Positions 9,118 to 16,497 of a stretch of DNA of 41,871 bases are shown one piece after another (within the stretch, counting starts at the first letter, position 1; each line of letters starts with the position of its first letter). The DNA comes from an uncultured Blautia sp. (GTDB lineage: Bacteria; Bacillota; Clostridia; Lachnospirales; Lachnospiraceae): assembly GCA_900551715.1 (NCBI GenBank), contig URXG01000016.1, forward strand, positions 1 to 41,871, read 5' to 3'. The notes under the pieces were generated by a model. It was not told where the DNA came from. It saw only the letters and a list, made by a program, of their open reading frames with translations, and ran no database searches. A program made the position numbers and the translations under genes.

Positions 9118-9146
9118 AAATATGATGTAAATATGATAAATATAAA
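9118..9146. promoter_or_regulatory. Three direct repeats, possible autoregulatory response-regulator site
   Basis: AAATATGAT occurs at 9118, recurs at 9129 and appears degenerate (AAATATAAA) at 9138, giving periods of 11 and 9 bases. OmpR/PhoB regulators bind head-to-tail repeats at about one helical turn. The repeats lie 45-73 bases upstream of the response regulator start. AT-richness makes chance similarity possible. Confidence 0.35.
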
Positions 9147-9153
9147 ATTCGTC

Positions 9154-9185
9154 AAAAAAACCGTCGGCATTGTACCGACGGTTTT
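9154..9185 (-). terminator. Intrinsic terminator after efp
   Basis: CCGTCGG (9161-9167) pairs with CCGACGG (9175-9181), extended by flanking A/T pairs. On the minus strand the stem is followed by TTTTTTT. It separates the efp transcript from the response-regulator operon. Confidence 0.85.
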
Positions 9186-9213
9186 AAATAATCTGGCTTA
9201 ATCTTCAATCCAA

Positions 9214-9771
9214 TCATACACGAGACAGATACTCACCTGTTCTTGTATCGATTTTCAGTTTATCACCCTGGTTTACAAACAGAGGTACCATTACCTGTGC
9301 TCCGGTTTCAACGATAGCCGGTTTGGTAGCACCCTGTGCTGTGTTTCCTGCAAATCCTGGCTCTGTTTCTGTAACTTCCAGTTCAACAAAGAGAGGTGGC
9401 TCAATAGCATATACATTGCCATTGTAGGAGCAAACCTTAACAACTTCATTCTCTTTGACGAATTTCAGAGAATCTCCAACCTGCTCTGCTGTAAGTGCGA
9501 TCTGATCATATGTTTCTGTATTCATGAAGTTGTACAGTTCACCATCATTGTACAGATAGCTCATATCTACACGATCAATACGTGCCTGTGGAAACTTCTC
9601 TGTAGGACGGAAAGACTTCTCCAGTACAGCTCCTGTAATGATATTTTTATATTTTGTTCTGACAAATGCAGCGCCCTTTCCAGGTTTTACATGCTGGAAT
9701 TCAACAATCTGACATACATTTCCCTCAATTTCAAGTGTGATACCGTTTTTGAAATCACCTGCTGAGATCAT
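9214..9771 (-). CDS. efp: Translation elongation factor P
   Basis: Binds the ribosome between P and E sites and relieves stalling at polyproline. 185 residues, the standard length. The N-terminal KOW-like domain has HVKPGKGAAFVRTKYKN, where K32 is the tip-loop lysine at the functional position. The central and C-terminal OB domains end in IDTRTGEYLSRV, the conserved terminal signature. AGAAGGAGG precedes the ATG. It is the last gene of a minus-strand series (gltA, yqeG, aroK, efp), closed by the terminator at 9154-9185. Confidence 0.96.
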   Translation of the reverse strand: MISAGDFKNGITLEIEGNVCQIVEFQHVKPGKGAAFVRTKYKNIITGAVLEKSFRPTEKFPQARIDRVDMSYLYNDGELYNFMNTETYDQIALTAEQVGDSLKFVKENEVVKVCSYNGNVYAIEPPLFVELEVTETEPGFAGNTAQGATKPAIVETGAQVMVPLFVNQGDKLKIDTRTGEYLSRV

Positions 9772-9850
9772 ATTAAAATCCTCCTTCTAGTAGTGTCGCT
9801 ATCAATCATTCTATAATATACACTGACATTTTTCAACTGTTTTTTTAAGA

Positions 9851-10357
9851 TCAGTGTAATTTTTCTTCTATTTCTTTGATGAGTTCCTCAAAAGGCATCT
9901 CTCCGGTGACAACTTTGATGTCTGCAAACTTGTCATAAACCGGGTCTCTCTGTTTGAGAAGTTTTTTGATCTTTTCGTCACGATCATCTCCGTCAAGAAG
10001 CGGATCCTTCCTGGAACCCTCTAGGCGCTTCTTAAGTGTGGACAATGATCCCTTCAGATATACAATGGTACCAAGCTGCTTCAGATACTTCTCATTCTGT
10101 TCCTGTAAAGGAAGTCCTGCTCCCAGTGAGATTACTTTTCTTTCCGAATCCTGAATCAGCTGCTTGACTGCCAGAGTCTCCAGTGCTCTGTAATAAGGTT
10201 CTCCGAATTTTTCGAAAATCTCTCTGGAGGACAGATTCATTTTCTTTGTAATAAGTCTGTCCAGATCCACAAATGGCAGTTCCAGATCCTTTGCTAACTG
10301 CTTTCCTACTCTTGTTTTTCCTGAACCCATAAACCCGATGATCACAACATGGTTCAT
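9851..10357 (-). CDS. aroK: Shikimate kinase
   Basis: Phosphorylates shikimate at the 3-hydroxyl on the chorismate pathway. 168 residues from the ATG at 10357, which follows a very strong GGAGGAGGGG site. Walker A is GFMGSGKTR (8-16), and VDLDRLI provides the shikimate-contacting aspartate. The usual GGG triplet of the shikimate-binding loop reads GAG here (SLGAGLPL). The lid region contains RKDPLL. Its ATG overlaps the yqeG stop (ATGA), so the two are translationally coupled. Chorismate made downstream of this step feeds the pab genes in the window. Confidence 0.92.
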   Translation of the reverse strand: MNHVVIIGFMGSGKTRVGKQLAKDLELPFVDLDRLITKKMNLSSREIFEKFGEPYYRALETLAVKQLIQDSERKVISLGAGLPLQEQNEKYLKQLGTIVYLKGSLSTLKKRLEGSRKDPLLDGDDRDEKIKKLLKQRDPVYDKFADIKVVTGEMPFEELIKEIEEKLH

Positions 10358-10857
10358 GAAATCCCCTCCTCCTTTTTGTAAAAATATAAAACTATTTTTT
10401 CCAGATAACGCTTCAGCACGATCTGGATCTCTTCTTTTGGATTGATCGGTTTCACCAGAATATTGCGGATACCTGTTCTTTTGGCACCCCACACATCTGT
10501 AAACAGCTGATCTCCTATAAAAATCGTATTGCTGGTGTCCGTTCCCAGAAGCTCCATCGCCTTCTTATAATTGCCGGTAGCAGGCTTGTGAGCATTCTCT
10601 ATAAATTTTTCTCCGATGACCGCATTAAAAGAAGAAACCCGGTCAATCTGATTGTTTGACAGAAAACAACTTCTGAATCCCAGCTCCCTGAGATGCCGGA
10701 ACAGAGCAATTGCCCGTTCATCTGCCGGAGCTCCATGAGGAACCAGAGTATTATCTATATCAAAAAGCAATCCCCTGTAACCTTCCTGATACAGTCTGTC
10801 ATAGTCTATTACATATGCGGAATCCAGATATTCATCCGGGAAAAAGCATCGAAACAT
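10354..10857 (-). CDS. yqeG: YqeG-family HAD-IIIA phosphatase
   Basis: 167 residues from the ATG at 10857, where homology to the family begins (MFRCFFPDEYLDSAYVID). HAD motif I is FDIDNTLVPHG, motif II lies in CFLSNNQ, the motif III lysine is in AHKP, and motif IV is FIGDQLFTDVWGA. Characterised YqeG-like proteins dephosphorylate phosphatidylglycerophosphate; that activity is assumed here, not shown. The gene sits between citrate synthase and aroK and overlaps the latter by four bases. Confidence 0.88.
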   Translation of the reverse strand: MFRCFFPDEYLDSAYVIDYDRLYQEGYRGLLFDIDNTLVPHGAPADERAIALFRHLRELGFRSCFLSNNQIDRVSSFNAVIGEKFIENAHKPATGNYKKAMELLGTDTSNTIFIGDQLFTDVWGAKRTGIRNILVKPINPKEEIQIVLKRYLEKIVLYFYKKEEGIS

Positions 10858-10897
10858 GTTGTTGGTTCTCTCCTGCCAGTCTTTTATTTTGGGAAGC

Positions 10898-12259
10898 TTA
10901 TCTCTTATCAAGAGGCACATATTCTGCAGCAGGCAGAACACTTTTGTATGCAGGACGAATAATCTTGTCTGTATTGATCAACTCCTCCATACGATGTGCA
11001 CTCCATCCTACGATACGTGCCACTGCAAACATCGGTGTGTATAACTCCAGCGGAAGATCCAGCATACTGTAAACAAAACCGCTGTAAAAGTCCACGTTGG
11101 CACTGACGCCCTTGTAGATCTTGCGTTCTTCGGCAATCACCTGAGGTGCCATCCACTCTACCATGGTATAAAGTTTGTAATCTTTCATACGTCCTTTTTC
11201 TTTTGCAAGGCTTTCTACAAAACCTTTCAGAACCTGTGCTCTGGGGTCAGATACAGAATAAATAGCATGGCCCATACCATAAATAAGACCACGTCTGTCA
11301 AAAGCTTCTTTGTGAAGCAGTTTTTTAAGATAAGTCCGTACTTCCTCCTCATCTTCCCAGTCGTGAACTTCTTTTTTCATATCCTGAAACATCTGGATTA
11401 CTTTGATATTGGCACCACCATGTTTGGGACCCTTCAGAGAACCCAGTGCAGCTGCAATGGCAGAATATGTATCCGTTCCTGATGAAGAAACCACATGTGT
11501 GGTAAAGGTAGAGTTGTTACCACCGCCATGTTCCATATGAAGGATCAGTGCCAGATCCAGGATCTTTGCTTCCAGATCTGTGTATTTCTTATTAGGACGG
11601 AGCATTCTTAAGATGTTCTCTGCTGTGGACAGTTCTTTCTTGGGATTGTGGATATAAAGGCTATTGCCTTTTACGTAATGATTATATGCCTGATATCCAT
11701 ATACAGAAAGCAACGGAAACACACTGATCAGATTCAGACACTGTCTCAGAACATTCGGGAGCGAAATATCGTCCGGATTGTTGTCATAGGAATACAGTGT
11801 CAGTACACTTCTGGACAGTGCATTCATAATATCACGTCCGGGAGCCTTCATAATAACATCTCTTACAAAGTTTCTGGGAAGAGAACGCTGATTGGCAAGA
11901 AGATTCTGAAAATCTGCCAGTTGCTGTTTGTCTGGAAGAACACCAAAAAGTAACAGATAGGTAGTCTCTTCAAAGCCAAAACGATGATCTTTTACAAAGC
12001 CCGCTGTCAGGTCTTTGATGTTGTATCCACGATAATAAAGACTTCCTGCACAGGGTACTTCTTTACCATCTACTACTTTCACTGCCTGAACATTAGATAC
12101 CTGGGTCAATCCTGCAAGGACGCCTTTACCATTGATATCACGCAATCCTCTTTTTACATCGTATTTCCCATAAAGAGAAAGATCCATACTGCTATGATCC
12201 TGACAGATTCCTGTCAGTCTCTCGATTTCCGGTGTTACCTTCATATTAAATCCTGTCAT
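10898..12259 (-). CDS. gltA: Citrate synthase
   Basis: Condenses oxaloacetate with acetyl-CoA. 453 residues with a roughly 60-residue N-terminal extension before the core. Active-site regions are MEHGGGNNSTF (first His), GMGHAIYSVSDPRA (second His) and NVDFYSG (catalytic Asp). GPKHGGAN is the family loop. GGAG lies 11 bases before the ATG. Close relatives include 2-methylcitrate synthases, so the propionyl-CoA reaction cannot be excluded. With glutamate dehydrogenase nearby, a role in making 2-oxoglutarate for glutamate is reasonable. Confidence 0.92.
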   Translation of the reverse strand: MTGFNMKVTPEIERLTGICQDHSSMDLSLYGKYDVKRGLRDINGKGVLAGLTQVSNVQAVKVVDGKEVPCAGSLYYRGYNIKDLTAGFVKDHRFGFEETTYLLLFGVLPDKQQLADFQNLLANQRSLPRNFVRDVIMKAPGRDIMNALSRSVLTLYSYDNNPDDISLPNVLRQCLNLISVFPLLSVYGYQAYNHYVKGNSLYIHNPKKELSTAENILRMLRPNKKYTDLEAKILDLALILHMEHGGGNNSTFTTHVVSSSGTDTYSAIAAALGSLKGPKHGGANIKVIQMFQDMKKEVHDWEDEEEVRTYLKKLLHKEAFDRRGLIYGMGHAIYSVSDPRAQVLKGFVESLAKEKGRMKDYKLYTMVEWMAPQVIAEERKIYKGVSANVDFYSGFVYSMLDLPLELYTPMFAVARIVGWSAHRMEELINTDKIIRPAYKSVLPAAEYVPLDKR

Positions 12260-12388
12260 CTGATATAAGTCTCCTTTCAGTATCCTTAATTATGCCGATC
12301 AAGGTCCCTCCCTCACTTACCTTCGTCTTCATTATCAGTATAGCATTAAAACGCTCTCCGGTCTACCTGTTAAAACATCTCGCGGAAT

Positions 12389-12452
12389 ATTACCTGTGAA
12401 CAATAACCACCTCACAGAGTATTACCAGTAAACAGTAACACACTCGTTACTG
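12389..12452 (-). repeat. Two tandem GTTAYTGTTYAC-type repeats plus a hairpin at the aminotransferase 3' end
   Basis: On the minus strand GTTACTGTTTACTGGTAAT (12421-12439) and GTTATTGTTCACAGGTAAT (12389-12407) are imperfect 19-base copies 32 bases apart. CAGTAAC, overlapping the aminotransferase stop, also pairs with GTTACTG six bases further on. Related copies occur at 13693-13719 and 34693-34710. The rest of the 187-base gap between the aminotransferase and gltA shows nothing else. Confidence 0.5.
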
Positions 12453-13673
12453 CTGCCTATATGTACTCAGGAATTCTTTCAGTTTGGCAGATGCTTTTTC
12501 CAGCTGGCGTGTATTAGGAAGATACACAACCCTGAAATGATCTGGTTCCATCCAGTTAAAGCCCTTGCCCGGAACAAGAAGCACCTGTTTTTCGTGAAGA
12601 AAATCCAGAGCGAACTGTTCGTCATCTGTAATATTGAACTTCTCTGCGTCAATCTTCGGGAAAATATAAAATGCAGCATGTGGTTTTACTACGGAAATTC
12701 CTGGTATATCCCGAAGTGCATTATAAATACATTCTCTCTGTTCGTAAATTCTTCCGCCTGGCTTTACATATTCAGCCACACTCTGGTATCCTCCCAGTGC
12801 AGTCTGTACAATAGACTGTGCCGGTACATTGGAGCAGAGGCGCATGGAAGAAAGCATTTTGATTCCTTCTATATAACCCTTTGCCCTTTCTTTAGCTCCA
12901 CTTAAGATCATCCATCCAATACGGAAACCCGCGATCATATGCGACTTGGAAAGACCGGAGAATGTAACACAGAAAACATCCGGTGCCAGTGAAGCAATAG
13001 AAGTATGTTCATATCCATCCATAACAAGGCGGTCATAAATTTCGTCAGAAAAGATGATCAGTTCTTTTTCTCTGGCAACCTGGGCAATCTGTTCCAGAAT
13101 TTCTCTGGGATACACAGCTCCTGTAGGGTTGTTGGGATTGATGATAACAATGGCCTTGGTCTTATCTGTAATCTTGCTTTTGATGTCTTCAATATCCGGA
13201 TACCAGTCAGACTGTTCATCACAGATATAATGAACAACTTTTCCCCCTGCCAGTGTAGCTGTAGCTGTCCACAGAGGATAATCCGGTGCAGGGATCAGGA
13301 TCTCATCTCCATTATCCAGAAGTGCCTGCATACAGAGATTGATCAGCTCACTTACTCCGTTTCCTGTATATATGTCATTCATGGTAACATTGGGAATATT
13401 TCGAAGCTGCGCGTACTGCATAATCGCTTTACGTGCGGAAAAAATCCCCTTTGAGTCAGAATATCCCTGAGAAGTCCTGATATTGCTGAGCATATCCAGA
13501 ATCACTTCCTGAGGAGCAGAGAAACCAAAAGGATAGGGATTTCCGATGTTGAGCTTCAGGATCTCTTTACCTTCATCCTCCATTCTCGCCGCTTCATCTA
13601 CCACCGGTCCTCTCACATCATACAGTACATTATCAAGCTTCGTAGATTTGTCAAATGTTCTCAAAATATTCAC
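12447..13673 (-). CDS. alaA: AlaA-like pyridoxal-phosphate aminotransferase
   Basis: Class I/II fold-type I aminotransferase of 408 residues. The N-terminus KSTKLDNVLYDVRGPV and EILKLNIGNPYPFGF are close to glutamate-pyruvate (alanine) aminotransferase AlaA. The PLP-lysine segment is SGLSKSHMIAGFRIGW, SDEIYDR binds the cofactor ring, and FRVVYLPN carries the carboxylate-binding arginine. It is transcribed away from glutamate dehydrogenase. Together they could interconvert ammonia, glutamate and alanine. Exact substrate preference within this family cannot be read from sequence. Confidence 0.88.
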   Translation of the reverse strand: MNILRTFDKSTKLDNVLYDVRGPVVDEAARMEDEGKEILKLNIGNPYPFGFSAPQEVILDMLSNIRTSQGYSDSKGIFSARKAIMQYAQLRNIPNVTMNDIYTGNGVSELINLCMQALLDNGDEILIPAPDYPLWTATATLAGGKVVHYICDEQSDWYPDIEDIKSKITDKTKAIVIINPNNPTGAVYPREILEQIAQVAREKELIIFSDEIYDRLVMDGYEHTSIASLAPDVFCVTFSGLSKSHMIAGFRIGWMILSGAKERAKGYIEGIKMLSSMRLCSNVPAQSIVQTALGGYQSVAEYVKPGGRIYEQRECIYNALRDIPGISVVKPHAAFYIFPKIDAEKFNITDDEQFALDFLHEKQVLLVPGKGFNWMEPDHFRVVYLPNTRQLEKASAKLKEFLSTYRQQ

Positions 13674-13692
13674 TCCTCTCGTAGATTTTTGT

Positions 13693-13719
13693 GTTACTGT
13701 TGAGTTCTTCCACAGTAAC
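13693..13719. repeat. Palindrome upstream of alaA
   Basis: GTTACTGT (13693-13700) and ACAGTAAC (13712-13719) form a perfect 8-base inverted repeat with an 11-base centre. A further CAGTAACACTGT starts at 13735. It lies 20-46 bases before the aminotransferase start, so it could be an operator or a hairpin in the leader. It shares its core with repeats at 12389-12452 and 34693-34710. Confidence 0.5.
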
Positions 13720-13819
13720 TTTTTGTTTATTTTGCAGTAACACTGTATTGATTAATAATCTCACATTCAGACAAATTACGCAAGATTAAATTTTCTGCAA
13801 AAATTTTCGCTATGGCTCT

Positions 13820-13848
13820 TTTCAACTTTACCACATTGGTGTATAATC
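13820..13848 (+). promoter_or_regulatory. Probable gdhA promoter
   Basis: TTTTCA (13820-13825), a 17-base spacer and a perfect TATAAT (13843-13848), about 50 bases before the gdhA ribosome site. Confidence 0.6.
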
Positions 13849-13904
13849 ATACCGAGTCTTGTTGAAAAAGACAAAGATAACAATGTGGATGAGGAGGAAA
13901 TCAA

Positions 13905-15239
13905 ATGTCTTACACAGAAGAAATTTATGAGAGAGTTGTTGCACAGAATCCTGGTGAACCGGAATTTCATCAGGCAGTAAAAGAAGTGCTGGATTCTCTG
14001 AAAGTCGCAATTGACCGCAATGAAGAAAAGTATCGCAGCTATGCAATTCTGGAACGTCTTGTTGAACCAGAAAGAATCATCTCCTTCCGTGTTCCATGGA
14101 TTGATGACAAAGGAAATGTACAGGTAAACAAAGGTTATCGTGTACAGTTCAACAGTGCTATCGGACCATACAAGGGAGGTCTTCGTTTCCATCCATCAGT
14201 AAACCAGAGCATCCTCAAATTCCTCGGATTTGAACAGATCTTCAAAAACTCTCTGACAGGTCTTCCTATCGGTGGCGGTAAAGGTGGTTCCAACTTCGAT
14301 CCGAAAGGCAAATCTGACAGAGAAGTTATGGCATTCTGCCAGAGCTTTATGACAGAACTCTGCAAACACATCGGTGCTGATACAGATGTTCCTGCAGGTG
14401 ATATCGGTGTTGGCGGACGTGAGATCGGATACCTCTACGGACAGTACAAACGTATCCGCAACCTCAGCGAAGGTGTGTTGACAGGTAAAGGTCTCACATA
14501 CGGTGGATCTCTTATCCGTACACAGGCTACAGGATATGGTGTTGTATATATCCTCAACGAACTGATGCAGGCACATGACGATTCCCTGAATGGCAAAACT
14601 GTTATCGTAACAGGTTCCGGAAACGTTGCTATCTACGCTGTAGAAAAAGCTACTCAGCTTGGTGCAAAAGTTGTTGCAATGTGTGATTCCAACGGATTTA
14701 TCCATGACCCTGACGGAATCAAACTTGACATCATCAAAGATATCAAAGAAGTAAGACGTGCACGTATCAAAGAATACGCAGATCAGGTAGAAGGTGCTAC
14801 CTACACAGAAGGTCTGGGTATCTGGAATATCAAATGTGATGTATATCTTCCATGTGCAACACAGAATGAACTCGGTCTTGAAGGAGTAAAAGCTCTGATC
14901 TCCAACGGATGTAAATATATCGTAGAAGGTGCAAACATGCCTACTACTCTGGAAGCTACAGAATATGCTATGGAAAACGGAGTTCTCTTCCTTCCCGGCA
15001 AAGCAGCCAATGCCGGTGGTGTTGCTACTTCTGCACTGGAAATGAGCCAGAACTCTCAGAGATTTTCCTGGACAGCAGAAGAAGTTGACGCAAAACTTCA
15101 TCAGATCATGAAAGACATCTACGCCAAAATCGACGATGCAGCAAAACGTTACGACATGAAAGACAACTTCGTTGTTGGTGCCAACATTTCAGCATTTGAA
15201 AAAGTTGCAGATGCTATGATCGCCCAGGGTATTGTGTAA
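13905..15239 (+). CDS. gdhA: NADP-type glutamate dehydrogenase (hexameric)
   Basis: Reductively aminates 2-oxoglutarate to glutamate. 444 residues, the standard length for the small hexameric GDH. Substrate domain: GPYKGGLRFHPSVN, PIGGGKGGSNFDPKGKS with the catalytic lysine, and PAGDIGVGGREIGYLYGQYKR. The dinucleotide domain has GSGNVAIYAVEK. The C-terminus NISAFEKVADAMIAQG is typical. GAGGAGG precedes the ATG. NADP preference is inferred from overall similarity to GdhA and was not tested. A strong terminator follows. Codon use here is more uniform than in neighbours, consistent with high expression. Confidence 0.96.
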   Translation: MSYTEEIYERVVAQNPGEPEFHQAVKEVLDSLKVAIDRNEEKYRSYAILERLVEPERIISFRVPWIDDKGNVQVNKGYRVQFNSAIGPYKGGLRFHPSVNQSILKFLGFEQIFKNSLTGLPIGGGKGGSNFDPKGKSDREVMAFCQSFMTELCKHIGADTDVPAGDIGVGGREIGYLYGQYKRIRNLSEGVLTGKGLTYGGSLIRTQATGYGVVYILNELMQAHDDSLNGKTVIVTGSGNVAIYAVEKATQLGAKVVAMCDSNGFIHDPDGIKLDIIKDIKEVRRARIKEYADQVEGATYTEGLGIWNIKCDVYLPCATQNELGLEGVKALISNGCKYIVEGANMPTTLEATEYAMENGVLFLPGKAANAGGVATSALEMSQNSQRFSWTAEEVDAKLHQIMKDIYAKIDDAAKRYDMKDNFVVGANISAFEKVADAMIAQGIV

Positions 15240-15271
15240 TTTCCGACCATCCTAAAAATAAAAAGTAAAAA

Positions 15272-15306
15272 ATGAGGTATCGGTTTTTGCCGGTGCCTCA
15301 TTTTTA
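15272..15306 (+). terminator. Intrinsic terminator of gdhA
   Basis: ATGAGGTATCGG (15272-15283) pairs with CCGGTGCCTCAT (15290-15301) using two G-U pairs, then TTTTTATTTT. Confidence 0.88.
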
Positions 15307-15308
15307 TT

Positions 15309-15542
15309 TTATGATTTGCTTCGTTTATAGATCAGTGCTGCAAAAAGCACTGTAAATGGAACGCACAATACAATTCCAAAGCTTCCTGTAAGACCCTGCA
15401 TAATAGAAATCCCAATATTATTGGAATTGATGATCTGACGATGAGAAAGGTCATAAGCATAGTCCAGAATGGAGAAATGCCTCTGTAAATCATAGGCAGA
15501 TAAACAAAAATAATGCAGAAAAATGATAGTATTATATTAGAA
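15309..15542 (-). pseudogene. C-terminal remnant of a YibE/F-family membrane protein
   Basis: On the minus strand an open frame of about 75 codons ends at TAA (15309-15311) and includes NNIGISIMQGLTGSFGIVL followed by CVPFTVLFAALIYKRSKS. The GS(F/I)GIVLxVPxT pattern with a final membrane helix and basic tail matches the C-terminus of YibE/F multi-membrane proteins. Upstream, an in-frame TAA (about 15540) blocks the frame and no start codon or ribosome site is present, so the rest of the gene is gone. The deletion edge abuts the HAD phosphatase gene. Confidence 0.5.
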
Positions 15543-15567
15543 AACCATGAAAGGAATTACAGATACT

Positions 15568-16422
15568 ATGGATAAAACAAGCAATATGGATAACACAACT
15601 AAAAAAGTAATTTTTCTTGACATTGACGGAACTCTTGCCATCCCCGGAGAAACAGTTCCTGTGCCTTCTGCTCTGGATGTGATCCGGAAAGCCAGGAAAA
15701 AAGGACATTATGTATTTCTTTGTACAGGAAGAAGTTATTGTCTCATGTCGCATTTCATGGAATTTGGTTTTGACGGTGCTGTTGCCAGTGCAGGAGGCTA
15801 TATTTTCAGTGGCGATCAGGTGATCTATGACTGCCCTATGACTGAGGAACAGAAACAAAAAGCCATGAGAGTTTTTAAAGAAAATGGTGTTTTTCGTACC
15901 ATAGAATGCAAAGATGGTGCCTACACCGATACAGAATTCACAGACTATATTCTGAAGCATACCAAGGGAAATGTAAGCAGTGAAATGCTCCGCTGGCAAA
16001 AACAGCTCAGAGATGCCCTGGGGTTCCGTCCTATGGAGGAATATCCCGGTGCTCCTGCCTACAAGCTGATCCTTATGAGCCCTTCCATGAAAAACCTGGA
16101 TCTGTGCAGGCCTGCCCTGGAAGAAGAATTCCAATTCTGTATCCAGGATATTACCGAACACTATGTAAACTGTGAACTAATCAACCGTAAATTCAATAAA
16201 GGTACTGCTGTCCGTCAGGTATGCGAACACCTTTGCATTCCCATAGAAAATTCTATTGGCTTCGGTGACAGTATGAATGATAAGGAAATGCTGGAAACCG
16301 TAGGTTTAGGTATCTGCATGGCAAATGGTAATGAGCAGATGAAACAACTGGCAGATGATGTGTGTCCGGCAGTTACAGAGGACGGCATTCAGAAAGCATT
16401 TCTGAAATATCATCTTGTGTAG
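15568..16422 (+). CDS. Cof-type HAD-IIB phosphatase
   Basis: 284 residues from the ATG at 15568, picked because AAAGGA lies 12 bases upstream; an ATG at 15547 has no ribosome site. HAD motif I is FLDIDGTLA, motif II CTGRSY, the motif III lysine lies in NRKFNKGTAV, and motif IV GFGDSMNDKEML. A C2B cap sits between motifs II and III. Family members dephosphorylate sugar phosphates, flavin or pyridoxal phosphates; the substrate here is unknown. It is followed after 75 bases by the PPK2 gene on the same strand. Confidence 0.85.
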   Translation: MDKTSNMDNTTKKVIFLDIDGTLAIPGETVPVPSALDVIRKARKKGHYVFLCTGRSYCLMSHFMEFGFDGAVASAGGYIFSGDQVIYDCPMTEEQKQKAMRVFKENGVFRTIECKDGAYTDTEFTDYILKHTKGNVSSEMLRWQKQLRDALGFRPMEEYPGAPAYKLILMSPSMKNLDLCRPALEEEFQFCIQDITEHYVNCELINRKFNKGTAVRQVCEHLCIPIENSIGFGDSMNDKEMLETVGLGICMANGNEQMKQLADDVCPAVTEDGIQKAFLKYHLV

Positions 16423-16497
16423 TAATAAATCTCAAAATATGGTATACTGAAAATATTAATAAAAATAATTCTTTTTCAGAAATGCGAGGTGAATATC

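Noticed and set aside
9161..9181. GC-rich palindrome considered as an operator for the response regulator
   Set aside because: The T-run on the minus strand right after the stem and its place behind efp make an intrinsic terminator the simpler reading.
14196..15101. 301-codon minus-strand frame inside gdhA
   Set aside because: Antisense shadow of a highly conserved gene with biased codons; no start signal or domain.
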